Source: Massilia sp. Se16.2.3
Lineage (GTDB): Bacteria; Pseudomonadota; Gammaproteobacteria; Burkholderiales; Burkholderiaceae_D
Direction of reading: 5' to 3'
DNA length: 64,000 bases
Assembly (NCBI RefSeq): GCF_014171595.1
Contig: NZ_CP050451.1
Coordinates: 4,092,001-4,156,000 of the forward strand
How positions within the stretch are numbered: the first letter of the stretch is position 1; every line of letters starts with the position of its first letter. The position numbers and the translations under genes were made by a program. Positions 19,452 to 30,691 of the stretch are shown here, one piece after another. The notes under the pieces are model-generated. The model ran no database searches. It was not told the DNA's origin and saw only the letters and a program-made list of their open reading frames with translations.

Positions 19452-21688
19452 ATGAAACCATCAAGCGGCTTCTTCCGCCTTACCAGCCTGCGCAGCAGGC
19501 TGATGCTGCTGGTCGCCCTGGCGATCCTGCCGCTTGCCCTGATGACGATCCTGGGTGGCGTGCGCGAACGCGAACAGGCCATCCGCGCCTCCGAAGACAA
19601 CCTGCGCCGCCTGACCAGCCTGGCCGCCGCCAACGAGGCGCAATCGGTCGAGCGCGCGCGCCAGATCCTGGTCGACCTGGCCAGCGTGCCCGATTTGCTG
19701 GGCCCTGCTCCGCGCTGCAATGCCCTGCTGGCCGACGTCCTCGACCGCAACGAAGGCTATGTCAACTTCGGCCTGATCCAGCTTAACGGCGAGGTCAGCT
19801 GCAGCGCCGTGCCGATGCTCCATCCGGTCAACCTGGGCGACCGCGCCCACTTCAAGCGCGCCATCCTCGAGCGCCGCTTCATCGCCGGCGACTACGTGTT
19901 CGGCCGCGTGATCCGGCGCCACACGATCAACCTCACCTATCCCGTGATCGACCGCGCCGGCAAGGTCGTGGCGGTGGTGTTCGCGGCCATGGACCTGGCG
20001 GGCCTGGACACCTTCGTCGCCGACATCAACCTGCCGCCCGGCTCGGTGCTGGTGACCTCCGACGCCAACGGCACCATCATTTCGCGCCGCCCCGACCCGG
20101 AGCGCTGGTTCGGCACCAAGGCCTCGACCACCATGCGCGACGCGATGCGCAGCGCCGGCCGGCGCGCCGTCGTGATCCGCGACGACGACGGCATCGAGCG
20201 CCTGCATACCTTTGCCCGCGTGGGGGGCCCGCGCTGTCGGACTACACCGTCACCATCGGCGTGCCGGTCGACAGCGTGACGATCGGCGCGCGCCGCGCCC
20301 AGTTCATGTCCCTGATCGGCCTGGCCGCCACCACCATGCTGGCCCTGCTGGCGGCCTGGCTGGCCGGCGACGTGCTGATCGTGCAGCGGGTGAGGAAGCT
20401 CATGGACACGGCGCGCCGCATCGCCGCCGGCGAACTCGATGCGCGCTCGGGCATCCCCTACGAACGCGAAGAGATCGGCCGCCTGGCCGAGGCGCTCGAC
20501 GAGATGGCGGCCACGCTGCAGAAGAAGAAGGAAGCGGCGCGCGGCCTGGCCGAGCGCGAGCTGCGCGCGGCCGACCAGCGCAAGGATGAATTCTCGGCGA
20601 TGCTCGCACACGAGCTGCGCAACCCGCTGGCGCCGATCAGCACCGGCGCCCACCTGTTGAAGCTCCTGCACTCGGATAACGCCCAGATCACCCAGACCTG
20701 CGCCATCATCGCGCGCCAGGTCGAACACATGACGGGCCTGGTCGACGACCTGCTCGATGTCTCGCGCGTGACCCGCGGCCTGGTCTCGCTGTCGACCGGG
20801 GTGCTCGACCTGCGCCGCGTCATCGACGACGCCGCCGAACAGATCCGGCCGCTGATCTCGACGCGCCGCCACACCGTGCTGCTCGACCTGCCGCCGGAGC
20901 CGGCCACGGTCAAGGGCGACCACAAGCGCCTGGTGCAGGTGATCGCCAACCTGCTCAACAACGCCAACAAGTACACGCCCGAGGGCGGCCGCATCGAGCT
21001 GCGCCTGTTCAGCGAAGGGGGCGAGCATGTGGTGACCGTCACCGACGACGGCATCGGCATGGAGCCGCAGCTGGTGGCGCGCGTGTTCGACCTGTTCACC
21101 CAGGCCGAGCGCACCCCGACCGCTCGCAGGGCGGACTGGGCCTGGGCCTGGCGCTGGCCAAGAGCCTGGTCGAACTGCACGGCCGGTAAGGTAGAGGCGA
21201 CCAGTCCGGGCCTGGGCAAGGGCAGCACCTTCACCGTGCGCCTGCCGCGCCACACCCGGGAACTGCCTTTGATCGTGGCGCAAACCTCGGGCCACGGCGC
21301 CGCCGTCAAACCGCTGAAGGTGCTGCTGGTGGACGACAACCTCGACGCCGCCCATACGCTGCAGCTGTTCCTGCGCGCGGCCGGCCACGAAGTCGAAATC
21401 GCCTATTGCGGCGCCGACGCCGTCGACCTGGCCCGGGTGTTCGCCCCCGACGTCTGCCTGCTCGACATCGGCCTGCCCGACTTCGATGGCAACGAGCTGG
21501 CACGGCGCCTGCGTCGCCTGCCGCAGGCCACCGGTGCGACCCTGATCGCGATGACCGGCTACGGCCGCCAGCAGGACCGCGACGCCGCCCAGGCGGCAGG
21601 CTTCGACCACTACATGGTCAAGCCGGTCAATACCGTGCAGCTGTCGGACCTGCTGGCCGAGGCGGCCGAGGCCCAGCACCCGCGGTAA
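19452..21688 (+). CDS. Hybrid sensor histidine kinase with C-terminal receiver domain
   Basis: This membrane sensor has about 745 residues. TM1 is near residues 17-35 (LMLLVALAILPLALMTILGG), an extracytoplasmic dCache-like sensor domain follows to about 260, and TM2 is LIGLAATTMLALLAAWLAG, followed by HAMP and a coiled coil (EMAATLQKKKEAARGLAERE). The H-box is MLAHELRNPLAPIS, the N-box LLNNANKYTPEGG, and the D-box VTDDGIGM. The receiver has VLLVDDN, the phospho-acceptor in CLLDIGLPDFDG, MTGYG and MVKPVN. Frame changes lie near 20225 and, compensating, near 21120 and 21185, where the second glycine box (GGLGLGLALAKSLVELHGG) is in another frame. No partner regulator is adjacent. Confidence 0.88.
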
Positions 21689-21754
21689 GGCCCTCCGCGC
21701 CCGTCCGCCATCCCCTGGCACATTCCCGTATCATCGCTGCTCGACGATGAGGGA

Positions 21755-23400
21755 ATGAAAATGGATTCGATGGACGTGGTGCTGGCCATGCTGCTGGCCG
21801 TGATCGGAAGCGGGTATCTCGTGCGCCTGCTGCCCTTCGGCCTGCCCCTGCCCCTGGTCCAGATCGCGCTCGGCGCCATCATCGCCGGCGTCTTCAAGCA
21901 CGGCGTCACGCTCGACCCCGAACTCTTCTTCGTGCTCTTCCTGCCACCCCTGCTCTTTCTCGACGGCTGGCGCATCCCCAAGGTGGGCCTGTTCCGCGAC
22001 AAGGGCACCATCCTTGAACTGGCCCTGGGCCTGGTGGTCTTTACCGTGGTCGGCGCGGGCTTCCTGATCCACTGGCTGGTACCAGGCATGCCGCTCGCCG
22101 TTGCCTTCGCCCTGGCCGCCATCGTCGCCCCGACCGATCCGGTGGCCCTGTCCGCGATCACGGCGCGCGTTCCCGTGCCGCGCCGCCTGATGCACATCCT
22201 CGAGGGCGAATCCCTGCTCAACGATGCCAGCGGCCTGGTGTGCTTCCGCTTTGCCGTCGCCGCCGCCATGACCGGCAGCTTCTCGCTGGCGACGGCTTCG
22301 CTGACCTTCCTGTGGGTGGCGCTGGCCGGGGTGGCGTGCGGGGTCGGCGTCACGCTCGCCATCTCCTTCGCGCAGCGCGTGGCCGCCAAACCGCGTCGGC
22401 GAAGAGCCCGGCTCGCCGATCCCTGGTGAACCTGCTGATACCCTTCGGCGCCTACCTGGCCGCCGAGCACCTCGAGGCCTCGGGCATCCCTGGCGGCGGT
22501 GGCGGCCGGCGTCACGATGAGCTATGTCGAACTGTCGGGCCGCGCGCTGGCCACCACCCGCGTGCGCCGCGCCGTGGTCTGGGACACGGTGCAGTTCGCG
22601 CTCAACGGCGTGATGTTCGTGCTGCTGGGCGAACAGCTGCCCGAGATCGTCGGGCGCACGCTGGCCGACAGCCGGCTCGACACCGGCGCCACGCCGCTGC
22701 AACTGGCGGGTACCGCGCTGGCGATCGCGCTGGCGCTGACGCTCCTGCGCCTGGTCTGGGTGTGGGTATCGCTGCGCCTGACGCTGCGCCATGCGCGCCG
22801 CCAGGGGCAGGAAGTCTACAAGCCGGGCTTCCGCCTGGTGCTGGCCACCTCGCTGGCGGGGGTGCGCGGCGCGATCACGATGGCCGGCGTCCTGACCTTG
22901 CCCCTGACCCTGCCGGGCGGTGCGCCCTTCCCGGGGCGCGACCTGGCCATCTTCTACGCCAGTTCCGTCATCATCCTGTCGCTGCTGGCGGCCAGCGTGG
23001 CGCTGCCGCGCCTGCTGCGTGGCCTGGAGGTGCCGGAAGAAAGCGGCGAGGAAGCCGCGGAAGACCATGCGCGCCACGCGGCCGCCGTCGCCGCGATCGC
23101 GGCCGTCGACAAGGCGGCGCACGCCCGTATCGAAGACGAGCTCGACATCGATGCCGACGTCCATGCCAGCGCGGTCGACCATGTCCGCGCGGCATCTACG
23201 AGCATCGACTCGGCGGCGAGGGTGCCTACGACCCTTCGCGTTCGCGCGTGGCCGAGCAGACCGAGCGCGATTACCGGCTGGCGGCGCTGCAGGCCGAGCG
23301 CCGCGCGATCCCGGCACTGGTGCATGCGCGCAGCCTGTCGGACGAGACGGCGCGCAAGCTGCTGCGCGAAATCGACCTGGTCGAGGCACGCTACCGGTAG
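21755..23400 (+). CDS. Na+/H+ antiporter, CPA1/NhaP type
   Basis: This polytopic cation-proton antiporter has about 548 residues. The hallmark AAIVAPTDPVALSAI (ion-binding Asp in TM5), LEGESLLNDASGLV (TM6), and VRGAITMAGVLTLPL (TM11-like) are all visible, with an acidic hydrophilic C-terminal tail (EESGEEAAEDHARH) that is probably cytosolic and regulatory. Several frame changes occur (near 22385, 22412, 22490 and 23185), and after the last the reading ends in RKLLREIDLVEARYR. The family exchanges Na+ or K+ for protons in pH and salt homeostasis. It stands alone after the kinase gene, with a 66-base gap. Confidence 0.85.
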
Positions 23401-23534
23401 CGAGGGCGGCCGTGGCCGCCCTCGGCTGCAACGTTTGCCCACCGCTTCGGCCCTGTGACGCCGGTCGCCCGGGCGCTCTCGAGCGTTAGCTCGCGAACGG
23501 TGTGCGCATGCAGAAGGCGTAACATCGGCGCGGC

Positions 23535-24695
23535 ATGTTCCACTTCCGATCGGCACCCATGACTCTCGATACCCAGCCATCAAGCGATGCGGCGCCGCTC
23601 AGCGATCCGCCCGTTGCCGCCAGGGCGGCCGGCCTGCGCTACGTCCACGACGACAAGCCGGGCATCCGCCGCGAGCGCAATGGCGAGGGCTTCCGCTACG
23701 TTTCGCCCAAGGACGAGCCCATCGAAGACGAGGCCACGCTGGCGCGCATCAAGTCGCTGGCGATTCCCCCCGCCTGGACGGAAGTGTGGATCTGCCCCCA
23801 GGCCAATGGCCACCTCCAGGCTACGGGGCGCGACGCGCGCGGGCGCAAGCAGTACCGCTACCATCCGAAATGGCGCAGCGTGCGCGACGAAGCGAAATAC
23901 GAACGCATGATCAACTTCGGCAAGGCGCTGCCGGCGATTCGCTCCGAGGTCGACCGCGCCCTGAAACTCCCCGGCCTGCCGCGCGAGAAGATGCTGGCCA
24001 CCATCGTCTACCTGCTCGAGGCGACGATGATGCGCGTCGGGAACGAGGAATATGCCCGCACCAACAAGTCCTTTGGCCTCACCACGCTGCGCAACCGCCA
24101 CGTGAAGGTCGACGGCAGCGATGTCGAGTTCCGGTTCCGGGGAAAAAGCGGGGTGTACCACAAGATCCAGGTGCACGACCGCCGCGTGGCCCGCATCATC
24201 CGCAGCACGCGCGACCTGCCTGGCCAGGAACTGTTCCAGTACGTGGGCGAAGACGGCGAGACCCACAGCATCGATTCCAGCGACGTCAACGACTACCTGC
24301 GTTCGATCACCGGCGAAGACTACACGGCCAAGGACTTCCGCACCTGGTCCGGCACGGTGCTGGCGGCACTGGCCCTGCAGGAATTCGAGAAGTTCGATTC
24401 CGAGACCCAGGCCAGGAAGAACATCGTGCGCGCCATCGAATCGGTGGCCGAAAAACTCGGCAACACGCCTTCGGTCTGCCGCAAGTGCTATGTGCACCCG
24501 GGCGTGCTCGATGCTTACCTCGACGGCGCCGTGCTCGAGGCCCTGCGCGAACGCACCGAGGAAGAGCTGAGCGAAGACCTGCACGCGCTGCAGCCGGAAG
24601 AAGCGGCCGTGCTGGCCATGCTGCAGCAGCGCCTGGCCCACGATGCCGAGCGCGCCGCGGCCAGCAAGGGCAAGGGCCAGCGCAAGGCCGCTTGA
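23535..24695 (+). CDS. DNA topoisomerase IB (poxvirus/bacterial type)
   Basis: This enzyme relaxes supercoiled DNA through a 3'-phosphotyrosyl intermediate. The 386-residue intact protein shows the N-terminal RYVSPKDEPIEDEATLARIKSLAIPPAWTEVW segment, the core arginine-rich region (ARIIRSTRDLPGQELF), the conserved TAKDFRTWSGTV motif with Arg and Trp, and the catalytic tyrosine, about residue 319, in CRKCYVHPGVL. A second start at 23559 (MTLDTQ) is possible. This is the eukaryote-like type IB enzyme found sporadically in bacteria. It precedes the next gene by 24 bases. Confidence 0.93.
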   Translation: MFHFRSAPMTLDTQPSSDAAPLSDPPVAARAAGLRYVHDDKPGIRRERNGEGFRYVSPKDEPIEDEATLARIKSLAIPPAWTEVWICPQANGHLQATGRDARGRKQYRYHPKWRSVRDEAKYERMINFGKALPAIRSEVDRALKLPGLPREKMLATIVYLLEATMMRVGNEEYARTNKSFGLTTLRNRHVKVDGSDVEFRFRGKSGVYHKIQVHDRRVARIIRSTRDLPGQELFQYVGEDGETHSIDSSDVNDYLRSITGEDYTAKDFRTWSGTVLAALALQEFEKFDSETQARKNIVRAIESVAEKLGNTPSVCRKCYVHPGVLDAYLDGAVLEALRERTEEELSEDLHALQPEEAAVLAMLQQRLAHDAERAAASKGKGQRKAA

Positions 24696-24719
24696 GCCAC
24701 CCCTGCAACAGGAGAACAC

Positions 24720-25810
24720 ATGAACGACACCGCCGCAGCTTCCCTTCCCTTGCGCGAAAACGCCTGCACGATCGAGCGCGTGGCCCGATTTGAGCACCAA
24801 GTGACCGGCGTTACCGTCAGCGAAGACGGCCGCATCTTCGTCAACTTCCCGCGCTGGACCGAGGACGCGCCGGTGTCGGTGGCCGAGCTGCTGGCCGGCG
24901 GCGAAGTCAAACCCTATCCTGACGAGGAATGGAACGCCTGGCGCAATGCGCGCAAGGACGAACTCTCGCCCGGAGAGCATTGGGTATGCGTGCAGAGCGT
25001 GGTCGCCGACGGCCGCGGCAGCCTGTGGGTGCTCGACCCGGCGGCGCCGGCGCAGAGCCACGTGGTATCCGGCGGCCCGAAGCTGGTGCAGGTCGACCTG
25101 ACCAGCGACAAGCCGGTGCGCACGATCGCGTTCGACGAAGACACGGCGCCGCAAGGCTCCTACCTGAACGACGTGCGCTTTTCCCGGATGATGGGGCCTG
25201 GGCCTACATCACCGATTCTGGCGTGAAAGGCGCGCTCGTCGTCGTGGAACTGGCAAGCGGGCGCGCCGTGCGGGTCCTCGACGGCGACCCGTCGACGCAG
25301 ATGAAGAAGGGACTGGACGTCAAGGCCGACGGCGCCGTGCTGCGCCGGCCGGACGGGCGCGGCGTGGAGTTTTCCGCCGATGGCATCGAACTGTCCGGCG
25401 ACGGCGCCTGGCTGTACTGGCAGGCGATCAAGGGCGACATCCTGTACCGCATCGCGACAAGCGTGCTGCAGGGCGCCGGGATGCGCGGCGAGGATGTCGG
25501 CGCCAGCGTCGAGGACTATGGCCACAACGGCGTCAACGACGGCCTGTTGATCGCGCGCGGAACCGAGCGCATGCTGCTGACGGCGGTCGAACACGACGCC
25601 ATCCGGATGCGCGACCTGGCCCGGGGTCCGCAGGCCCCCCTGGTCACGCTGGTGCAGGACGCGCGCCTGCGCTGGCCCGACACCTTCAGCCAGGGACCGG
25701 ACGGCAGCGTGTATGTGACCACCTCGCATATCCAGGATTCGGCCTTCTTCAAGCCGGACGCGCCGGGCGCCCTGCCGACCGAACTGTGGAAGCTGCGTCC
25801 GGCGGAGTAA
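24720..25810 (+). CDS. Major-royal-jelly/L-dopachrome-tautomerase-related beta-propeller protein
   Basis: This is a roughly 360-residue SMP30/MRJP-like propeller. Features are TGVTVSEDGRIFVNFPRW at the first blade, SVVADGRGSLWVLDP, SYLNDVRF, the YITDSG blade, GHNGVNDGLLIARG and a final DTFSQGPDGSVYVTTSHIQDS. The repeated DGR/DG turns fit beta-propeller blades. A frame change near 25190 breaks it between the third and fourth blades. Unlike many relatives, no clear signal peptide is present at this start, so it may be cytosolic. The enzymatic role is unknown; lactonase-type activity would be a guess from fold. Confidence 0.8.
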
Positions 25811-25968
25811 ACCCGGGGAGCCGGCGCCTTTTTGCCGGGCAGGCATGCATATCCAATGATGCTTGCCTTTCCGTCAAGGTCTCGTTATCGTGCAGCTTCC
25901 TCCCTGCTGGAGCCGCCCATGCGTCGACCTTTCCCGCTGTCCTCTTCAGCTTGCGCGCTGGGGGCGCC

Positions 25969-26915
25969 ATGAGCCCCGCCATCGAACTGTCCGGCGTCGA
26001 CAAGCGGCTGGGCGCGCGCGATGTGCTGGGTGGGGTCTCGCTGCAGGTACCGGGCGGCAGCGTCTTCGCCTTCCTCGGCAATAACGGCGCCGGCAAATCG
26101 ACGACGATCCGCATCCTCACCGGCCTGCTCGATGCCGACCGCGGCGAGGTGCGTGTCCTCGGCCGCGCACTCCCGGACGCGCGCATGGAGGTGCTGCGCG
26201 AGGTCGGCTGCCTGGTCGATTCCCCCGCGCTCTACCCCAACCTGAGCGCCACGGAGCTGCTCGAGATCGGCCGTCGCATCAAGGGTTTGCCGCGCTCGGA
26301 AAGCGCACGCGTGCTCGAGCTGGTGGAACTGACGCCGCATGCCCGCGAGCGCATCGCCGGTTTCTCGCTGGGCATGCGCCAGCGCCTCGCCCTGGCGCAT
26401 GCGATGCTGGGCGGGCCCCGCCTCCTGATCCTGGACGAGCCGGGCAACGGGCTCGACCCGCAAGGCATGCGCGACATCCGTGCCCTGCTGGCCGCCCTGC
26501 CGGCGCGTACCGGCTGCACCGTGTTCCTGTCCAGCCACCAGCTCGACGAAGTGGAAAAGATCGCCACCCACGTCGCGGTGCTGCATGGGGGCCGGGTCCT
26601 GTGCCGGGAAGCGGTGCCGCGCCTGCTGGCCAGCCAGCCGGGCAGCCTGGCGCTGGAGGTGGACGACGCCAGGCGTGCCCAGGCCGTGCTGGCAGGCCTG
26701 GGCCGGCCGGCTCGCATGCTCGATGGCCGCCGGCTGGAGGTGGCGGCCATCGATGCACAGGGGGCGCGCCGCTGCATGCGGCCCTGGTGGGTGCCGGCGT
26801 GGCGCTCTACCAGTCGGTTCACCGGCGGCCCACGCTGGAACAATGGTTCCTCGAACTCACCACGACGGATGCGAACAAGGAGCGCCATGCTGCTCGCGAC
26901 ACTGTTCCGGCTTGA
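25969..26915 (+). CDS. ABC transporter ATP-binding protein (ABC-2 exporter type)
   Basis: This is the ATPase of a two-gene exporter, about 315 residues. Walker A is LGNNGAGKSTTIRIL, the Q-loop is in the VGCLVDSPALYPNLS region, the signature is FSLGMRQRLALAHAML (variant of LSGGQ), Walker B is RLLILDEPGNGLDP, and the H-loop is VFLSSHQLDEVE. A frame change near 26765 is followed by ALVGAGVALYQSVHRRPTLEQWFLELT, the typical C-terminal end of bacitracin/BcrA-like ATPases. It overlaps the permease gene by 29 bases. Substrate unknown; this subfamily often exports peptides or gives peptide-antibiotic immunity. Confidence 0.88.
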
Positions 26916-27623
26916 GGCGATGAAGGCGCGCCGTTCGCTGGCGCTCTTGATGATGCTGGCCTGTCCGCTGATGGTGGTGCTGCTCAACACGGGCATGCTG
27001 CTGCGCCAGGTGGGTGCCGATGGTGTGCCGCCGCGCGCCTGGGAAGGCTTCTGGCTGGGCAACCAGGCCCTGTGGTGCTACTTCATGCTGCCGCTCTACC
27101 TGGCGCTGTGCACGGCGCTCGTCAACGGTGTCGAGCACCGCCAGCACGGCTGGCGCCTGATGCTGACCCTGCCCGTGGGCGCGCGCCAGCTCTACCTGGC
27201 CAAGCTCTTGCTGGCCCTGACCATGGCCGCCATCGCCCACCTCTGCCTGCTGCTCTTCACCGGGCGGTGACGATGCTGCCGCTGGGCGCACCCGCACCGC
27301 ACGGCGCGTTCGGGGCGATGACGATTGCGATGCTGGGGGCGCTGGCGGCCAGCCTGCCCGTCCCGGTGCTGCAGCATACGCTCAGCTGGACCAGCCAGAA
27401 CATCGTCACGCCGCTCGCGCTGGGCGTGTGCGCGACAATGGGCGTGATCCAGCTCGGCAGCTCCGAGCACTGGCGCCTGTTTCCCCGGACCTACCCCCTG
27501 ATGGCAGCCAACGGCAGCGACCCGGCCATGCGCGATGCCGCCCTGCTGCTCGGGCTGGCGGTCGGCGCCGGGTTGCTGGCGCTGGGCTGCTGGTGGGCCG
27601 GACGCCGGCGCCAGCCGGCGTGA
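26887..27623 (+). CDS. ABC-2 type transporter permease
   Basis: The membrane partner of the preceding ATPase has about 245 residues. It has six hydrophobic segments: the first around ALLMMLACPLMVVLLNTGML, others around WCYFMLPLYLALCTALV, LLLALTMAAIAHLCLLL, GAMTIAMLGALAASLPV, NIVTPLALGVCATMGVI and ALLLGLAVGAGLLALGCWW. The motif VEHRQHGWRLMLTLPVGARQLYLAK is typical of BcrB/LanE-like permeases. A frame change near 27265 lies between TM3 and TM4. It ends in an arginine-rich tail. No two-component regulator is adjacent. Confidence 0.82.
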
Positions 27624-27670
27624 TCGTGGCAGTTAAGCTGACGTCTTCCAGGTTGAACCGCAAAGACCTT

Positions 27671-27838
27671 GTAGGGTGGGCGGCTCTACCCCGGCAGAGT
27701 GTCCACCCGCTGCTTGAATGCCGCCCACGCGTTCAACCACGCCCTGAAACCTCGCGAGGAATCGCCTGCTGGTTGAACGCGTGGGCGGCGCAGACCTTGC
27801 CGGTTCGCTGGCTGACAGGGTGGAGCCGCCCACCCTAC
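27671..27838. repeat. Nested inverted repeat, REP/BIME-like
   Basis: The outer arms are 21 bases (27671-27691 and 27818-27838, core GTAGGGTGGGCGGCTC), complementary at all but one position. Inner arms of 20 bases (27720-27739 and 27770-27789, core GCCCACGCGTTCAACCA) are perfectly complementary. The rest of the 27624-28049 gap has no convincing gene. Related cores recur at 47.9-48.1 and 48.8-48.9 kb. Confidence 0.75.
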
Positions 27839-28049
27839 GGGCCTGTGCATGGTTCGGGAAGAAAATGCGATGTCACATGTGCGTCGGGACGAACAGGAGC
27901 GCCTGACAACAGCTTCAGAACAAGGCGCGTCGTCGAAGACAGTACGAGCGTACGGCGAGACGATGCAACCCTGGACTGGAGGTGTTGTCGGGCGCTCCAC
28001 AGCATGGCTTGAATGACCGGCATGACGCCCTGACCGGGCGCCCCAGCCC

Positions 28050-28601
28050 TTACTGCACGCGGTAGGTCGCGACTTTCCAGCTGCCGTCCGGCTGGCGCAT
28101 CGGCACCACCGTCTCGACGACCCCGGCGCGGGTGGCGAAATCGGTCGTGTAGCGGATGATGACGAATTCGCCCGGCGGCGAGCCGGGCGCATCGCGCGTG
28201 TAGGCTGCCGCCACGGTCTTGCGCGACTTGACTGCGCCCAGCGGCGCACGCACGGTCCTGCCGACGTCGAGCCAGCCGCTGCGTCCGACTGCCTTTTGCA
28301 GCAGCGGTGCGCCCTGCTCCCAGGCGGCGCCGGCCTGGCCGGCATCCATCAGCGCCAGCCAGCGTCCGCTGGCCTCGACCGCGGCCTCGATCGCCGCCTT
28401 CTGTGCAGGATCGACAGCGGCCGCCTTGGGTGCGATGGTGCCGGCCTTGGGCCGCGGGGCCTGGGTGGAGGCGGTGGCGGTGCCGGCCGGGGTGGCCGCT
28501 GGTGCCGCTGGTGCCGCTGGTGCCGCTGGCGGGGTCTGCTGCGCATGGACCGGCGCGATCGCGGCGGCGCCGGCGGCGGCTATCGCTGGTAGGGTTTTCA
28601 T
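28050..28601 (-). CDS. Exported DUF4019-like protein
   Basis: This is a 183-residue secreted or periplasmic protein. Signal peptide: MKTLPAIAAAGAAAIAPVHAQ. A low-complexity linker of Ala-Pro repeats (AAPAAPAAP) and Ser/Thr follows, then from about residue 65 a compact domain with ASGRWLALMDAGQAGAAWEQ, WLDVGRTVRAPLGAVKSRK and VVETVVPMRQPDGSWKVATYRV. That order (W, alternating helix, then a GSWKV beta-hairpin) matches DUF4019. Function unknown. It is separated from pncB by a 36-base gap on the same strand. Confidence 0.75.
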   Translation of the reverse strand: MKTLPAIAAAGAAAIAPVHAQQTPPAAPAAPAAPAATPAGTATASTQAPRPKAGTIAPKAAAVDPAQKAAIEAAVEASGRWLALMDAGQAGAAWEQGAPLLQKAVGRSGWLDVGRTVRAPLGAVKSRKTVAAAYTRDAPGSPPGEFVIIRYTTDFATRAGVVETVVPMRQPDGSWKVATYRVQ

Positions 28602-28637
28602 GGTGGTACTCCTTCTTCTGTGGGGGGCGGTGGCCGG

Positions 28638-29843
28638 TCAGTCGGCCGGTCCGGTGGGTTCGGCGTGGTTGAATACCTGGCGCAAATAGGCCAGGAAGGT
28701 TTCGTCGTTGCTCATCGACTTGCCGGCGGTGTCGGACAGCTTGGCCACCGGCTGGCCGTTGCAGCGCACCAGCTTCATGACGATGTTCAGCGCCTTGTAG
28801 GGCGTGTCGTTGGTGAGCTGGGTGCCGATGCCGAAACCGAGCATCACGCGGTCGGCGAAATGGCGGTACAGGGCCAGCGCCTTGGGCACCGTCAGCGCGT
28901 CGGAGAACACGAGGCGCTTGGTGCGCGCATCGATGCGCAGCCTGGCGTAATGCGCCAGCGCCTTCTCGCCCCATTCCGTCGGGTCGCCGGAATCGTGGCG
29001 CAAGCCGTCGAAGAGCTTGGCGAAATACAGGTCGAAATCGTTCAGAAAGGCGTCCATGCCGACCACGTCGGTCAAGGCGGTGCCGAGGTCGCCGCGGTAC
29101 TCCTGCACCCAATCCTCGAGCGCCGCCTTTTGAAAATCGCGCAGGCGCACCCCGAAGGACTGGAAGGCCTGCATGTATTCGTGCGCCATGGTGCCGATCG
29201 GTACCAGGTTGTACTTCTTCGCCAGGTAGACGTTGGAGGTGCCCTTGAAGTACTGCGGCAGCTCGCACGCCAGCGTCGACACGACTTCGTCCTGCCACGC
29301 GCCCGAGAAGCGCCGGCGCACGCCGAAATCGAAGAATTCGAAGGGATTGGCGCGCGGCGGTTCCTGCTCGAATGCGCGCAGCTGCTCGACCTTCAGCGCC
29401 AGCCGTTTGCGCGCTTCTTCGATCGCCGCAGCCTGGTCGAAGCGGCGGAAATACAGCTCGTTGACGATGTAGAGCACGTAGATCTCGAAGCCCATCACGT
29501 GCACCACCGGGCCACAGGCGCGGATGCGCAGGTGCGGTCCGTCGGTTTCCACCGTGATGAACTTGCGCTGGAAGCGAAACACCGTGAGGAAGTCCGCGAA
29601 GTCGCTCTTGATGAAGCGCAGCTTGCGCAGGTACTCGACTTCGTCCTCGGTGAACATCATCGAGCACAGGTGGTCGAGCTCGCGCTCGACTTCCTCTTTC
29701 AGCTCGGCGAGCGGATAGGCGGGCTCGTTGCGGCACTTGAACTCGTACTCGCCATGGGCGTTCGGATGGCGGTGCAGCAGGGCCTGCCACATGGTGAACT
29801 TGTAGAGGTCGGTCTCGAGCAGGCTGCGAACGATCGGTTTCAT
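28638..29843 (-). CDS. pncB: Nicotinate phosphoribosyltransferase
   Basis: This enzyme converts nicotinate and PRPP to nicotinate mononucleotide in the Preiss-Handler NAD salvage pathway. The 401-residue intact protein has [30 protein letters not shown], the [19 protein letters not shown] block with active-site arginines, [12 protein letters not shown] (conserved His), and [21 protein letters not shown], followed by [10 protein letters not shown] near the C-terminus. The length is normal. It is 16 bases upstream-spaced from the SET gene on the same strand. NAD made here would feed, among others, the Sir2 protein of this window. Confidence 0.95.
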   Translation of the reverse strand: MKPIVRSLLETDLYKFTMWQALLHRHPNAHGEYEFKCRNEPAYPLAELKEEVERELDHLCSMMFTEDEVEYLRKLRFIKSDFADFLTVFRFQRKFITVETDGPHLRIRACGPVVHVMGFEIYVLYIVNELYFRRFDQAAAIEEARKRLALKVEQLRAFEQEPPRANPFEFFDFGVRRRFSGAWQDEVVSTLACELPQYFKGTSNVYLAKKYNLVPIGTMAHEYMQAFQSFGVRLRDFQKAALEDWVQEYRGDLGTALTDVVGMDAFLNDFDLYFAKLFDGLRHDSGDPTEWGEKALAHYARLRIDARTKRLVFSDALTVPKALALYRHFADRVMLGFGIGTQLTNDTPYKALNIVMKLVRCNGQPVAKLSDTAGKSMSNDETFLAYLRQVFNHAEPTGPAD

Positions 29844-29859
29844 GGCGCGGGTTCCTCCT

Positions 29860-30345
29860 TCAAGCCGCTTTTTTGCGCTTCTTTGGCGCCAGCATGGTGC
29901 CGGTGCAGCCCGGCGTGCCGCAACGGCAGGCGAACAGTTTTTTCAGCGCCGGCGTATGGCGTTCGTCGTAGATCAGCGCGTAGTTGTAGTTCAGCTCCTG
30001 GCCCGCCTCGATCGGATGCAGCGCATGGATGTAGACGCGGCCGTCTTCCTCGTAGGCCTCGCAGTTGGGCGAACAGGCATGGTTGATCCAGCGCGCCTCG
30101 TTGCCGCGTCGGCCGCCATCGATGACGCGGCCATCGTGCAGGCTGAAGTAGAAAGTATGGTTGATCGGCCCCCCGGCCCTGGCCGCGCGCTCGGTCGCCT
30201 CGTCCCAGCTGATGCGTTCGCCCCGGTATTCGATGATGCGCTCGCCTGGCTCGATGTGGCGCCGGGCGAAGACGCCGTTGCCGTGGATCGGGGACTTCTT
30301 GACTTCGTAGGCCGGGTCGGCCTTGGCTGCGGATGTGGTGGGCAT
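29860..30345 (-). CDS. SET-domain protein (lysine methyltransferase type)
   Basis: This 161-residue protein consists almost only of a SET domain: [53 protein letters not shown] and the pseudoknot [15 protein letters not shown] post-SET-like cysteine cluster [12 protein letters not shown] follows. All elements for S-adenosylmethionine and lysine binding appear present. Bacterial SET proteins of this size methylate unknown proteins. The ATG at 30345 is chosen because the SET domain begins 15 residues later; a longer upstream extension has no conserved content. The basic tail PKKRKKAA may bind nucleic acid. Confidence 0.87.
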   Translation of the reverse strand: MPTTSAAKADPAYEVKKSPIHGNGVFARRHIEPGERIIEYRGERISWDEATERAARAGGPINHTFYFSLHDGRVIDGGRRGNEARWINHACSPNCEAYEEDGRVYIHALHPIEAGQELNYNYALIYDERHTPALKKLFACRCGTPGCTGTMLAPKKRKKAA

Positions 30346-30691
30346 GTAGGGATTGGGAGGGCGAGGGTAGGATGCGAAATTGAAATCGTTACTATTATGG
30401 TACGTTTTTGTGTTGCCTGCCGCACTACAGCACACTTTCGGTGGCAGCCCCTTCCACTTGGCGCGTACACGACCATGCAGGACTCCAATCCTCTTGATCC
30501 GAAGGCGCTGACGCATCCGCCACAGTCCGGGGCGTGCAGAACGCCTGCCTGCGGCCGCTGGCGCCCATTCGGCGGTGTCGGACTGATATGATGCATGCTC
30601 ATGCGTACGACGCCCGGACGGCGCCGCATACCTTATCCATCGGGCCTGGCGGCACTCCCGATGCCTTCCCGCCGCCAACGCGAGAACGAAC
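30346..30691. other. Divergent intergenic region between SET and GNAT genes
   Basis: AT-rich sequence at 30370-30415 (TTACTATTATGG) probably carries the promoter of the SET/pncB genes on the minus strand. The remaining part up to the GNAT start is GC-rich and shows no gene or strong hairpin. Confidence 0.35.
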
